DNA from: Halothiobacillus sp.
GTDB lineage: Bacteria > Pseudomonadota > Gammaproteobacteria > JAAZVP01
NCBI GenBank assembly: GCA_018623495.1
Contig: JAAZVP010000017.1
Location: forward strand, 1-49,831
Length of the DNA: 49,831 nt
Reading direction: 5' to 3'
This document shows positions 1 through 14,108 of the stretch, piece after piece; positions within the stretch are counted from its first letter, which is position 1, and the number at the start of each line of letters is the position of its first letter. A model generated the notes under the pieces. The model had not been told where the DNA came from, made no database searches, and saw nothing but the letters and a program-made list of their open reading frames with translations. The translations under genes were made by a program, and so were the position numbers.

Positions 1-3
1 AGG

Positions 4-402
4 GTGCTGTTCGGGCCGGAACCCCGCACCGGGGGAGGTTCCCGCCGCCAGGCCGGGACTGCGCCCCCTCACCCCGACCCTCTCCCCGCCGGGGAGCGGG
101 TGCTGTTCGGGCCGGGACCACGCGCCGGGGAAGCTTCCCGCCGCCAGGCCGGGACTGCGCCCCCTCACCCCGGGCCGTTCCCCGGCGGGGAGAGGGTGCT
201 GTTCGGGCCGGGACCACGCGCCGGGGGAGGTTCCCAACGCCAAGCCGGGACTGCGCCCCTCACCCCGACCCGCTCCCCGGCGGGGAGAGGGTGCTGTTCG
301 GGCCGGAACCCCGCACCGGGGGAGGTTCCCGCCGCCAAGCCGGGACTGCGCCCCCTCACCCCGGGCCGTTCCGCGGCGGGGAGCGGGTGGCGCTCGGGCC
401 GG
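4..402. repeat. four tandem mosaic ~96-bp repeats plus a decayed fifth
   Basis: Four consecutive units begin with GTGCTGTTCGGGCC at 4, 100, 196 and 291; a degenerate fifth starts at 387. The unit is 96 bp, except the third at 95 bp. Each unit ends with an inverted repeat of the form CTCCCC-GGC-GGGGAG (unit 4 carries mismatches). Units 1 and 4 share one version of the left half and units 2 and 3 another, while units 1 and 3 versus 2 and 4 share the right-half variant, so the array is a mosaic. The CTCCCC/GGGGAG core resembles non-coding repeats common between genes of GC-rich proteobacteria. Open frames through it arise because 96 is a multiple of 3 and are not taken as genes. The array lies just past the 3' end of rsgA and holds no recognisable gene. 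Confidence 0.9.
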
Positions 403-432
403 CGGTGGGGCGTCTGAACGGTATGCCGTCTG

Positions 433-1437
433 CTACGACCCCGGCTCCCCCAGCTGCCGCGGGCCGGTCTCCAGTTCGTCGAGCATGCGCAGGTAGTTGG
501 CGTAGCGTTCGGGTGCGATCTCGCCGGCGTCCATGGCGGCCTTGACGCCGCAACGCGGCTCGTGGCGGTGGCTGCAGTTGGCGAACTTGCAGGTCTGGCG
601 GGGGCGGGCGAATTCGGGAAAGGCGCGTTCCACCTGGCGGGGCTCGGCGTTCCACAGTCCGAAGTCGCGCACCCCGGGGGAGTCGATCAGGTCGCCGCCG
701 GTGGCGAGGTGATAGAGGGTGCTGGTCCGGGTGGTGTGCCGGCCCTCGTCGGTGGCCTCGGAAAGCTCGCCCACGCGGACTTCGGCCCGGGGCAGCAGTG
801 CGCGGACGATGGCGGATTTGCCCACCCCCGACTGACCCACGAGCACGCTGCAGTGGGCGGCAAGGTGCCCGGTCAGCGGGTCGAGGCCGTGGGCGGTTCT
901 CGCGCTGACGCGCAAGACGGGATAGCCGATCCCGGCATAGCGGGTCTCGAGATCGGTCATCGGCGGTTCGCCGGCGGCCGGGAGGTCGGTCTTGTTGATC
1001 ACGATCAGGGGATGGATGCCGCTGATCTCGGCCGCTACCAGGTAGCGGTCGACGAGGTAGTCGTTGGGCGCGGGGCGCGGGGCGATGACCACCGCCAGCT
1101 GGTCGATGTTGGCGGCGACGGCCCTCGGCTTGCCGTAGGCATCCGGGCGCTGGAGGATGGTCTCGCGGTCGGCCACGGCCATGATGCGCCCGGGGCTCTC
1201 GCCGTCACCGGCCTGCCAGCGCACGCGGTCGCCGGTGAGCACCTGCCCCACGCGCCCGCGGGCCACGCAGGGATGCGTCGCCCCGTCGGCGTCCTCGACG
1301 AGGAATTGCTTGCCGTGGTGGGCGACCACCCGCCCCTCGGGGAGGCGGTTGCCGGAGTCGGCGGGGGTTTCCAGGAGGGCCCGGCTGCGATGCTGGATGC
1401 GGCGCTTCTGCTGCTTGCTCAGTCGTCTCCGGGCCAT
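433..1437 (-). CDS. rsgA: ribosome small subunit-dependent GTPase A
   Basis: This is a circularly permuted GTPase that acts in late maturation of the 30S ribosomal subunit. The 334-residue product starts with a basic stretch (MARRRLSKQQKRR). An OB-fold-like domain spans roughly residues 35-100. The G motifs appear in permuted order: G4 NKTD at 148-151, the P-loop GQSGVGKS at 201-208 and G3 DSPG at 252-255. A C-terminal zinc knuckle uses C283, C288, H290 and C296. The ATG at 1437 is preferred; an in-frame TTG at 1452 would add five residues. It lies 21 bp behind the cytochrome gene and is probably last in the operon M48 protease-cytochrome-rsgA. In many gammaproteobacteria rsgA sits beside a divergent orn, and here two genes are inserted between them. 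Confidence 0.95.
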   Translation of the reverse strand: MARRRLSKQQKRRIQHRSRALLETPADSGNRLPEGRVVAHHGKQFLVEDADGATHPCVARGRVGQVLTGDRVRWQAGDGESPGRIMAVADRETILQRPDAYGKPRAVAANIDQLAVVIAPRPAPNDYLVDRYLVAAEISGIHPLIVINKTDLPAAGEPPMTDLETRYAGIGYPVLRVSARTAHGLDPLTGHLAAHCSVLVGQSGVGKSAIVRALLPRAEVRVGELSEATDEGRHTTRTSTLYHLATGGDLIDSPGVRDFGLWNAEPRQVERAFPEFARPRQTCKFANCSHRHEPRCGVKAAMDAGEIAPERYANYLRMLDELETGPRQLGEPGS

Positions 1438-1458
1438 GCAGGGGGCGGGCAATCCGCG

Positions 1459-1743
1459 TCAGTCGAAGTGGTAGTACTTCTGGTTCAGGTAATGGGCGAC
1501 GGCGTTGACCTCGTCGTCGAACCAGGCCAGATCGAAGTTGTTCTGGCAGCCCCGCACCATGGTCCGCAGGCTGTCGATGTCGTCGATCCGGCTTTCTTCG
1601 CGAGTGTACATGGAACTGTCGTGGCAGCGCACGCAGTTGTTGTCGTGGAGTTCCTTGCCCAGTTCGAACGTCTCGCTGTTGGCGCTCGCGGCCCCGGCGA
1701 ACAACAGGCACCCGAGGCTGACGGTGGGAATCAGGGTCTTCAT
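1459..1743 (-). CDS. small periplasmic c-type cytochrome
   Basis: A 94-residue monoheme cytochrome c. Residues 1-21 form a Sec signal peptide (basic start, hydrophobic core, cleavage after an ASA-type motif), so the protein should be periplasmic. A single heme-binding motif, CVRCH, lies at about residues 37-41. Candidate methionine axial ligands are at about 45 and 62; I cannot decide between them. The mature part is only about 73 residues, near the smallest class I cytochromes, and ends in an aromatic tail (NQKYYHFD). The gene sits 32 bp after the M48 protease gene and 21 bp before rsgA, so co-transcription is likely. It presumably carries electrons between respiratory partners, but no partner is encoded here. 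Confidence 0.85.
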   Translation of the reverse strand: MKTLIPTVSLGCLLFAGAASANSETFELGKELHDNNCVRCHDSSMYTREESRIDDIDSLRTMVRGCQNNFDLAWFDDEVNAVAHYLNQKYYHFD

Positions 1744-1775
1744 GGCCTTGTCTCCGCGTTTTCCGACTGAATTGG

Positions 1776-3029
1776 TCAGTTACCGAGACTAGACGAAATA
1801 TGGTCGATGCGCACCGCGGCCGGCGGATGCGAGTGGTGCACGGCGGAGTAGAGCGGATCGGGGGTCAGCGTGGCGGCGTTCTCCCGGTAGAGCGCGAGCA
1901 GGGCGGCGATCAGCTGCTGGCCGTCGGCGTGGGCCACGGCATAGTCGTCGGCCTGGAACTCGTCCCGGCGGGAGAGCCAATTCCCCACGGGTTCGAGGGG
2001 AAAGGTGACGGCGGGCGCGAGCATGCCCAGCAGGATGATGCCGGTGGCCGGGCCGGGATGGTCCAGGCCGAGGCCGGCCAGCACGGCGGGCCTGTCCAGC
2101 AGCCAGGCGAACAGGGCGAAGGCGGCGAGGCCGATGAGCCCGCTCAGCAGGAGCCGCTTGAGGATGTGGCGGTGGTGGAAGTGGCCGAGCTCGTGGGCCA
2201 GCACGGCCTCCACCTGGTCGGCGTCCAGGTGCTCGAGGAGGGTGTCGAAGAAGACGATCCGCTTGTTGCGTCCGAGGCCGGTGAAGTAGGCGTTGCCGTG
2301 GCTCGAGCGACGCGAGCCGTCCATCACGTAGACGCCGCGGCTGGAAAAGCCGCACCGCTGCAGCAGCCGTTCGATACGCCGGCGCAGTTCCGGGTCGGCC
2401 AGCGGCCGGAAGCGGTTGAACAGCGGGGCGATGAAGCGGGGGAACGCCCAGCCGACCAACAGGGTGAAGCCCATCCAGGTGGCCCAGGCCCAGAGCCACC
2501 ACAGGCCACCGCCGGCCGATTCCAGCCAGAGGATGGCGGCGAACACGGGTGCGGCGAGAACGGCGACCAGCAGCGCGGTACGCAGCAGGTCGGCGAAAAA
2601 GAGCCCCGGCGTGGTGCGGTTGAAGCCGTGCCGTGCCTCCACCCCGAAGGTCCGCCAGGCGGTGACGGGGAGTCGGACCAGCCCGCCGATGGCGAGCACG
2701 GCCAGCAGCAGCGCCACCCCGCCCGCGATTCCGTCGATGCCCGCGCCCACCAGCATCCCGTTCAGCGCGTCGAGACCGCCGCCCACCGACCAGCCCAGCA
2801 ACAGCAGGGTGGACAGCGTTGCCGATACCGCCGCCACGCGCGCCCGGTCGGCGGTGTAGTCGGCCGCCTTGCGGTGCTGGGCGAGGCCGATCCGGCCCTC
2901 GAAGGCCGGCGGGACGCGGTCGCGGTGGGTAAGGACGTGACGGGCCTGGCGGCGCAGCAGCCAGAGCTCCCAGCCGAGTCCGGCGAGCAGGACGAGGACG
3001 AGCAGGAGGGTCAGGCGGTCGGGGGGCAT
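1776..3029 (-). CDS. M48 family (Ste24/CAAX-protease-like) membrane metalloprotease
   Basis: A 417-residue polytopic membrane protein of peptidase family M48, subfamily Ste24. The zinc site HELGH is at residues 279-283, and the third ligand is probably E357 in RRDEFQADDYA. Hydrophobic segments lie near residues 6-22, 67-87, 100-120, 148-168, 176-200, 295-311 and 326-345. Bacterial members are thought to take part in membrane-protein quality control; their substrates are mostly unknown. The ATG at 3029 is used. A start 14 codons further upstream is possible but would reach into the 62-bp gap shared with divergent orn. It is first of a likely three-gene operon with the cytochrome gene and rsgA. 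Confidence 0.9.
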   Translation of the reverse strand: MPPDRLTLLLVLVLLAGLGWELWLLRRQARHVLTHRDRVPPAFEGRIGLAQHRKAADYTADRARVAAVSATLSTLLLLGWSVGGGLDALNGMLVGAGIDGIAGGVALLLAVLAIGGLVRLPVTAWRTFGVEARHGFNRTTPGLFFADLLRTALLVAVLAAPVFAAILWLESAGGGLWWLWAWATWMGFTLLVGWAFPRFIAPLFNRFRPLADPELRRRIERLLQRCGFSSRGVYVMDGSRRSSHGNAYFTGLGRNKRIVFFDTLLEHLDADQVEAVLAHELGHFHHRHILKRLLLSGLIGLAAFALFAWLLDRPAVLAGLGLDHPGPATGIILLGMLAPAVTFPLEPVGNWLSRRDEFQADDYAVAHADGQQLIAALLALYRENAATLTPDPLYSAVHHSHPPAAVRIDHISSSLGN

Positions 3030-3091
3030 TGTAGGATTCCCTCGCGGTGGCAGTATGGGGGCTTTCGACATTCACCGAACGGAGGTGTGCC

Positions 3092-3637
3092 ATGGCCCGG
3101 GACAAGGGCAACCTGGTGTGGCTGGACCTGGAGATGACCGGCCTCGACCCCGACAACGACCGGATCATCGAGATCGCCACCATCGTCACCGACAGTGAAC
3201 TCGAGATCCTCGCCGAGGGGCCGGTGATGGCCATCCACCAACCGGACGCGACGCTGTCCGGCATGGACGAGTGGAACACCCGCCAGCACGGCGAATCGGG
3301 CCTCACCCGCCGGGTCCGCGAGAGCGGGATCGACGAGCGGGAGGCCGAACGCGAGACCCTCGCCTTCCTGCGCGAGTGGGTGCCCGGCCGAACCTCGCCC
3401 ATGTGCGGCAACACCATCTGCCAGGACCGGCGTTTCATGGCGCGCTGGATGCCCGAGCTCGAGGCCTTCTTCCATTATCGCAACCTGGATGTGTCCACCC
3501 TCAAGGAGCTGGTGCGCCGCTGGCGGCCGGAGATCGCCGAGGGGGTCGGGAAGGGCAGCAGCCACCGCGCCCTCGACGACATCCGCGACTCCATCGCGGA
3601 GATGCGCTACTACCGCGAACACGTGTTGACCATCTGA
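3092..3637 (+). CDS. orn: oligoribonuclease
   Basis: A 181-residue 3'-5' exoribonuclease of the DEDDh superfamily that degrades two- to five-base RNA fragments, including pGpG from c-di-GMP turnover. The Exo I motif WLDLEMTG supplies D12 and E14. The ExoIII region is [12 protein letters not shown], with the catalytic His and Asp. Length and sequence match gammaproteobacterial Orn closely. The ATG at 3092 follows a GGAGG at 3081; an upstream in-frame start at 3047 lacks such a site and overlaps the promoter region. Divergent from the M48 protease gene and convergent with the sulfurtransferase gene, with 4 bp between the stop codons. Confidence 0.96.
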   Translation: MARDKGNLVWLDLEMTGLDPDNDRIIEIATIVTDSELEILAEGPVMAIHQPDATLSGMDEWNTRQHGESGLTRRVRESGIDEREAERETLAFLREWVPGRTSPMCGNTICQDRRFMARWMPELEAFFHYRNLDVSTLKELVRRWRPEIAEGVGKGSSHRALDDIRDSIAEMRYYREHVLTI

Positions 3638-3641
3638 GGGC

Positions 3642-4463
3642 TCAGGTCTCGATCGGGGTGTCGTCGCGGTTGCCCCAGTCGGACCAGGCGCCGGGGTAGC
3701 CGCGCACGGACTCGAAGCCCAGGGCCCGCAGGACCACGTAGACCAGCGACGACCGGCGGTGGCTCTGGCAGTAGGCCACCAGCCGCCGCTCGCCGGTCAC
3801 GCCGAGCGCGGCCAGGTCGGCGCGGATCGATTCCAGCGGCCGCAGGTGGCGCGGGTCGGCGGGATCGAGCAGGGCGGTCCAGTCGTAGTGGAGCGCCCCG
3901 GGAATGTGGCCGCCGTGGCGCGAGCGCCGGTCGAATCCGCGGTATTCCGCCTCGGAGCGGGTATCCAGGATCACCAGGTCGGGATCGTCCAGTTCCGCCC
4001 GGATGTCCTCCGCGGTGGCGACGCCCTCGCCGGTGAAGGCCAGTGGCCGGGTCGCCGGCTCGGGGTCGGCCGGGGCCGTTTCCCGTTCGGCCCCGGCGGC
4101 CTGCCAGGCGCCCATCCCGCCGTCCAGCAGGGCCCAGTCGTGCAGGCCGAAGGCATCCAGGGTCCAGAGCAGGCGCCCTGCCTTGAGCCCGGCACTGTCG
4201 TCGTAGGCCACCACCCGGCTGTCCCGGCCGATCCCCAGCCGGGCCATTCGCTCGCCGAAGGCCTGCCGATCGGGCAGCAGGCCCGCCCTGGGAGCGTCCT
4301 CGCCGACGATCGCGTCGTAATCCAGGGCAACGGCACCCGGAACGTGGCCGCGCCGATAGGCGTCGGTCTCGGACAGGTCCACCACCACCAGGCGCGGATC
4401 CTCGAGGAGGGTCTCGAGCGTCCCGGGGTCGACGAGGCGGGGCAGGGGCGTGGAGCGGCTCAT
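3642..4463 (-). CDS. two-domain sulfurtransferase (thiosulfate/3-mercaptopyruvate type)
   Basis: A 273-residue tandem-rhodanese protein. The N-terminal rhodanese domain (about 8-125) has YDDSAG where the active loop would be and no cysteine, so it is the inactive half. The C-terminal domain (about 145-273) carries the catalytic C232 in the loop CQSHRRSS. That loop is neither the CRKGVT of thiosulfate sulfurtransferases nor the CGSGVT of mercaptopyruvate sulfurtransferases, so the sulfur donor cannot be read off. There is no signal peptide, so it should be cytoplasmic. The ATG at 4463 opens onto a 159-bp divergent region shared with dapB. Confidence 0.9.
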   Translation of the reverse strand: MSRSTPLPRLVDPGTLETLLEDPRLVVVDLSETDAYRRGHVPGAVALDYDAIVGEDAPRAGLLPDRQAFGERMARLGIGRDSRVVAYDDSAGLKAGRLLWTLDAFGLHDWALLDGGMGAWQAAGAERETAPADPEPATRPLAFTGEGVATAEDIRAELDDPDLVILDTRSEAEYRGFDRRSRHGGHIPGALHYDWTALLDPADPRHLRPLESIRADLAALGVTGERRLVAYCQSHRRSSLVYVVLRALGFESVRGYPGAWSDWGNRDDTPIET

Positions 4464-4523
4464 GGTTCTGGCAACCTCGTTTGGGCGTTGGCGCCATCCT
4501 ATCAACGCCGGTGGCGCTGTTAA

Positions 4524-5426
<903 letters not shown>

Positions 5427-5530
5427 ACGCGACGCCCCCGCACGGCCCGAGGAAAAAAGGCGCGGGGCCGCCGTTTGCGCGCGCTTCCCGATAGACAGCC
5501 AAGGGCCGGCTCGGTTATTATTGCGCGCCG

Positions 5531-5594
5531 TTGACAGCAGCGATTCCGGAGCTGGCAGACCGGAGGGGTGGAGCCGACGTGTTCCGCCCTTTTT
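5531..5594 (+). terminator. intrinsic terminator or attenuator upstream of carA
   Basis: The stem GGGTGGAGC (5566-5574) pairs with GTTCCGCCC (5581-5589), giving nine pairs including two G-U. It has a six-base loop and is followed by five T (5590-5594). This is a canonical Rho-independent structure, ending 64 bp before the proposed carA start. A TTGACA -35-like hexamer at 5531-5536 lies just upstream, with only a weak -10 match 17 bp on. If that promoter is real, the hairpin would be a leader attenuator of carAB; if not, it ends dapB transcription about 140 bp past its stop codon. The remainder of 5427-5658 shows nothing else I can name. Confidence 0.6.
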
Positions 5595-5658
5595 GCATGT
5601 CTGAACGGGGTTTTCCGGATTGAGCCGGCCGACCGGACCCGAATCCTTGGAGGCAGCC

Positions 5659-6795
5659 TTGAAGATACCCGCGGTCCTCGCTCTCGAAGACGGCAGCGTC
5701 TTCCACGGTACGTCCATCGGCTTTACCGGCCAGACGACCGGTGAGGTGGTGTTCAATACCGCCATGACCGGCTACCAGGAGATCCTGACCGATCCGTCCT
5801 ACACTCGCCAGCTGGTGACGCTGACCTATCCCCACGTGGGCAACGCGGGCGTGACGCCCGAGGACGAGGAATCCGGCGGCGTGCGGGCCGGCGGGCTGAT
5901 CATCCGCTCGCTCTCGCCGGTGGTCAGCAACTGGCGGGCGAAGGAGTCCCTGCCCGAGTACCTCGAGCGCCACAAGGTGGTGGCCATCGCCGACATCGAC
6001 ACCCGCCGCCTGACCCGCATCCTGCGCGAGAAGGGTGCCATGGCCGGCTGCATCGCCGCCGGCGACGGCACCTCCGAGCAGGAGGCCCTGGAGGCCGCGC
6101 GCCAGTTCCCCGGCCTGGCGGGCATGGACCTGGCCCGCGAGGTCACGGTCGCCGAGGCCTACGAGTGGCGCGAGGGCAGCTGGCGGCTGGGCGAGGGGCA
6201 CCCGACCTTCGCCGACGACCAGCTTCCCTACCACGTCGTGGCCTTCGACTACGGCATCAAGCGCAACATCCTGCGCATGCTCGCCGACCGGGGCTGCCGG
6301 GTCACCGTGGTGCCGGCCCGGACCCCGGCCAGCGAGGTGCTGGCGAAAAAGCCCGACGGGGTCTTTCTCTCCAACGGCCCCGGTGACCCCGAGCCCTGCG
6401 ACTACGCCCAGCAGGCGGCCCGCGAGGTGATGGCGGCCGACGTCCCGCTGTTCGGCATCTGCCTCGGTCACCAGATCCTGGGCCTGGCCTCCGGCGCCCG
6501 GTCGGTGAAGATGAAGTTCGGTCACCACGGTGCCAACCACCCGGTGCAGGACCTCGACTCCGGGCAGGTGATGATCTCCAGCCAGAACCACGGCTTCGCC
6601 ATCGACGCGGACAGCCTGCCGGACAACCTGCGGGCCACGCACAAGTCGCTGTTCGACGGCAGCTCCCAGGGGATCGAGCGTACCGACTGCCCGGCCTTCG
6701 GCTTCCAGGGCCACCCCGAGGCCAGTCCCGGCCCCCACGACGTCGGACCGCTGTTCGACCGTTTCATCGACATGATCCGCGAACACCGGTCATAA
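5659..6795 (+). CDS. carA: carbamoyl-phosphate synthase small (glutaminase) subunit
   Basis: The class I glutamine amidotransferase subunit of carbamoyl-phosphate synthase, which releases ammonia from glutamine for the CarB subunit in arginine and pyrimidine synthesis. The TTG at 5659 is chosen because GGAGG sits at 5648-5652 and the resulting 378-residue protein begins [12 protein letters not shown], aligning with known CarA N-termini. An upstream in-frame TTG at 5620 would add 13 residues. The nucleophile is C268 in GICLGHQ, and the triad is completed by H352 and E354 in [10 protein letters not shown]. It is first of carA-carB-greA. Confidence 0.96.
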   Translation: MKIPAVLALEDGSVFHGTSIGFTGQTTGEVVFNTAMTGYQEILTDPSYTRQLVTLTYPHVGNAGVTPEDEESGGVRAGGLIIRSLSPVVSNWRAKESLPEYLERHKVVAIADIDTRRLTRILREKGAMAGCIAAGDGTSEQEALEAARQFPGLAGMDLAREVTVAEAYEWREGSWRLGEGHPTFADDQLPYHVVAFDYGIKRNILRMLADRGCRVTVVPARTPASEVLAKKPDGVFLSNGPGDPEPCDYAQQAAREVMAADVPLFGICLGHQILGLASGARSVKMKFGHHGANHPVQDLDSGQVMISSQNHGFAIDADSLPDNLRATHKSLFDGSSQGIERTDCPAFGFQGHPEASPGPHDVGPLFDRFIDMIREHRS

Positions 6796-6838
6796 GTCCG
6801 CCCGCCAGCGGCCCAGCAGAGGACACGACGGACACGCC

Positions 6839-10062
<3,224 letters not shown>

Positions 10063-10066
<4 letters not shown>

Positions 10067-10539
10067 GCAAGACCCCCATGACCGTCGAGGGCGCCGCGCA
10101 GCTCGAGGAAGAGCTCAAGCGCCTGAAGACCGAGGACCGTCCGCGGGTGATCGCGGCGATCTCCGAGGCCCGCGAGCACGGCGACCTCAAGGAGAACGCC
10201 GAGTACCACGCCGCGCGCGAAGAGCAGAGCTTCATCGAGGGCCGGATCAAGGAGATCGAGGCCAAGCTCTCGCACGCCCAGGTGATCGACGTCACCCAGA
10301 TGCCCAATACCGGCAAGGTGATCTTCGGCGCCACGGTGGACCTGCTCGACGAGGACACCGAGGAGGAGTTCACCTACCGGATCGTCGGCGACGACGAGGC
10401 CGACATCAAGAACCGCCTGGTCTCGGTGAACTCGCCCATCGCCCGCGCCCTGATCGGCAAGGAAGAGGGCGACGTGGTCGATTTCCAGGCGCCCGGGGGG
10501 ACCCGGGTCTACGAGATCCTCGAAGTCCGCTACGAGTAA
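10063..10539 (+). CDS. greA: transcription elongation factor GreA
   Basis: A 158-residue factor that enters the RNA polymerase secondary channel and promotes cleavage of backtracked transcripts. The N-terminal coiled coil (about 1-75) carries the acidic tip in [21 protein letters not shown]-terminal FKBP-like domain follows (about 80-158). The GTG at 10063 overlaps the carB stop in GTGA and gives the same length as well-studied GreA proteins; an internal ATG at 10078 would shorten it by five residues. The position after carB is an old gammaproteobacterial arrangement. Confidence 0.96.
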
Positions 10540-11838
<1,299 letters not shown>

Positions 11839-11840
11839 CG

Positions 11841-12095
11841 ATGGCCGGGCAAGTGACGCTGGAGACCCTGCGCGACATCCTCGCCGAGGCCCTGCAGGTG
11901 GAGGCCGATCGCCTGCCCGCGGAGCCCGGTACCGCGCTCCTCGGCGAAGTGGCGGAACTGGACTCCATGGGCGTGGTGGCCGTGCTCACCGGCATCGAGC
12001 AGCACCTCGGCATCACCATCCCGGACGACGCGATCGACGCCGAGGCCTTTGCCACCCTGGGGGAACTCCAGCGCTTCGTCGAGCGTCTCTCCTGA
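11841..12095 (+). CDS. acyl carrier protein (phosphopantetheine-binding)
   Basis: An 84-residue acidic helical protein with the carrier signature ELDSMGVV. S42 is the predicted 4'-phosphopantetheine attachment site. It is not the housekeeping AcpP, which has DSLDTVE; the DSMG form is typical of dedicated carriers in specialised pathways. It starts 2 bp after serS and ends 25 bp before uup, an unusual position. The nearest enzymes that could load or use it are the AMP-forming ligase and PLP decarboxylase at 18.5-21.3 kb; exosortase-A-associated sets of those two enzymes often include such a carrier. That link is inference. Confidence 0.85.
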   Translation: MAGQVTLETLRDILAEALQVEADRLPAEPGTALLGEVAELDSMGVVAVLTGIEQHLGITIPDDAIDAEAFATLGELQRFVERLS

Positions 12096-12120
12096 CACTC
12101 CCAACGACAGAACACGCCCC

Positions 12121-14028
12121 TTGGCCCTCCTGAACCTCTCCGACATTTCCCTGCAGATCGGTGAACGCACCCTGTTCGACGGCGTCACCCTGGGCCTGGA
12201 GGCGGGCAGCCGGGCCTGTCTGCTGGGCCGTAACGGCGAGGGCAAGTCCACCCTGCTCAAGGTGATCGCCGGCGAGATCGTGCCCGAGGGCGGCGAAATG
12301 CGCCTGGAGGCCGGCCGCCAGGTGGCCTACCTGCCCCAGGAACCCGAGCTGCCCGGCGCGCTCTCGGTCTTCGACGCCGTGGCCGAGGGCATCGGCGAAC
12401 TGGGTTCGCTGGTGACCGACTACCACCGCCGGGCGGCCGCGGTCGCCACCGACCCCTCCGAGGCCAACCTCGACGCCCTCCAGCGCCTGCAGCAGGAGTT
12501 GGAGGCCCGCGACGGCTGGCGCCTGGAGCAGCAGGTGGAGAGCGTGGTCTCGCGCCTGGAGCTGCCCGCGGACGCCCGGGTGGACACGCTGTCCGGGGGC
12601 TGGCAGCGGCGCGTGGCCCTGGGCCGGGCGCTGGTGGCCGAGCCCGATCTCCTGCTGCTCGACGAGCCGACCAACCACCTGGACATGGAGTCGGTGGCCT
12701 GGCTCGAGCAATTCCTGGTCGAGGCCGGGATCACGCTGCTGTTCATCAGCCATGACCGGCGTTTCCTGGATGCCGTGGCCACCGAGATCTGGGAGCTCGA
12801 CCGGGGAGCGCTCACCCGCTGGCCGGGCAACTACAGCCGTTACCTCGAGCTCAAGGAGGCCCGCGAGGCCGAGGAGGCCCGCCACGCGGCCGCCCTGGAC
12901 CGCAAGCTGGCCCAGGAGGAGGCCTGGATCCGCCAGGGCATCAAGGCCCGGCGCAAGCGCAACCAGGGCCGGGTGCGGGCCCTGCACGCCCTGCGCGAGC
13001 AGCGGCGCCAGCGGGTGGAACGCCAGGGCAACGCCCGCATGCGGATCGAGGCGGCCGACACCTCCGGCAAGCGGGTCTTCGAGGCCGAGCACGTGGACAA
13101 GCGGCTGGGCGGAAAGCCCATCCTCGCCGACGTCTCCCTGCGCCTGCTGCGCGGCGACCGGGTGGGGCTGATCGGACCCAACGGCGCGGGCAAGACCACG
13201 CTCCTGCGCGTGCTGCTCGGCGATCTCGACCCCGACCGCGGGCGGGTGCGGCGGGGTACCCACCTCGAAGTGGCCTACTTCGACCAGCACCGCGAACAGC
13301 TCGATCCCGAAAAGACCCCCGTGGACGTGGTCGCCGAGGGGGCCGAGCACGTCGACGTTGGCGGCCGGCGCCGCCACGTCATGGGCTACCTGCAGGACTT
13401 CCTCTTCACGCCCGAGCGGGCGCGCACGCCGGTGCGGGTCCTCTCCGGCGGCGAGCGCAACCGGCTGCTGCTGGCGCGGCTGTTCACCCGGCCGGCCAAC
13501 CTGCTGATCCTCGACGAGCCCACCAACGACCTCGATCTCGAGACCCTGGAGGTGCTCGAGTCGCTGCTGGCCGACTATACCGGCACGGTGCTCATCGTCA
13601 GCCACGACCGGGCCTTCCTGGAGAACACCGTCACCGGGGTCTGGGCCTTCGAGGGCGGGGGCCGGGTGCGCGATTACGTCGGCGGCGTGGACGACTGGCT
13701 GCGACAGCGCCGCGAACGCGAGGCGGAGCAGGCCCGGTCGGCCCAGCGGGCAACGGCGAAGAAGGCGTCCGCGTCCCGGGGACCGGGCAAGGCCCGGCCG
13801 AAGAAGCTCGGCTACCGGGAACAGCGCGAACTGGAGGCGCTGCCGGCCGAGATCGAGCGCCTGGAGAACGAGCTCGACGCCCTGCAGCGGCAATCCGGGG
13901 AGCCGGACTTCTACCGGCAGGACGCGGAAACCATTCGCGAGCACATGGCCCGCATGGAGACCGTCGAGGCCGAGCTGGCGACCGCCTTCGACCGCTGGGA
14001 GACGCTGGAGGCCGAAGGGGGCGCGTAA
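12121..14028 (+). CDS. uup: ABC-F family ATPase, Uup-like
   Basis: A soluble twin-cassette ABC protein without membrane segments. The first cassette has Walker A GRNGEGKS (36-43), signature LSGGWQRR and Walker B LLLLDEPTNHLD. A charged linker follows. The second cassette has GPNGAGKT, LSGGERNRLL and LILDEPTNDLDLETLE. The C-terminus (about 545-635) is a charged coiled coil resembling the DNA-binding C-terminal domain of Uup. ABC-F proteins act on ribosomes or, for Uup, also suppress transposon precise excision. The TTG at 12121 gives 635 residues, the usual Uup length, but no clear Shine-Dalgarno precedes it, so the start is less certain. Confidence 0.88.
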   Translation: MALLNLSDISLQIGERTLFDGVTLGLEAGSRACLLGRNGEGKSTLLKVIAGEIVPEGGEMRLEAGRQVAYLPQEPELPGALSVFDAVAEGIGELGSLVTDYHRRAAAVATDPSEANLDALQRLQQELEARDGWRLEQQVESVVSRLELPADARVDTLSGGWQRRVALGRALVAEPDLLLLDEPTNHLDMESVAWLEQFLVEAGITLLFISHDRRFLDAVATEIWELDRGALTRWPGNYSRYLELKEAREAEEARHAAALDRKLAQEEAWIRQGIKARRKRNQGRVRALHALREQRRQRVERQGNARMRIEAADTSGKRVFEAEHVDKRLGGKPILADVSLRLLRGDRVGLIGPNGAGKTTLLRVLLGDLDPDRGRVRRGTHLEVAYFDQHREQLDPEKTPVDVVAEGAEHVDVGGRRRHVMGYLQDFLFTPERARTPVRVLSGGERNRLLLARLFTRPANLLILDEPTNDLDLETLEVLESLLADYTGTVLIVSHDRAFLENTVTGVWAFEGGGRVRDYVGGVDDWLRQRREREAEQARSAQRATAKKASASRGPGKARPKKLGYREQRELEALPAEIERLENELDALQRQSGEPDFYRQDAETIREHMARMETVEAELATAFDRWETLEAEGGA

Positions 14029-14034
14029 GGGCCC

Positions 14035-14061
14035 GCCGCCGACCGGGATCGTTCCGGCGGC
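14035..14061 (+). terminator. GC hairpin after uup
   Basis: A perfect 7-bp inverted repeat, GCCGCCG (14035-14041) and CGGCGGC (14055-14061), with a 13-base loop begins 7 bp after the uup stop. There is no T-run, so it may be a weak or Rho-assisted terminator, or chance in such GC-rich sequence. Confidence 0.35.
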
Positions 14062-14108
14062 CGGCATCCGTGGTTTAATGGTCCCGAAGCCGCCCCGGAG
14101 CCCGTCGG

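Noticed and set aside
4-402. CRISPR array
   Set aside because: Units are 96 bp and contiguous, with no unique spacers and no cas genes nearby.
4-545. Open reading frames through the left repeat array encoding Pro/Gly/Arg-rich peptides
   Set aside because: The unit length is a multiple of three, so frames stay open by repetition; the third unit breaks the frame, and the peptide resembles known spurious translations of intergenic repeats.
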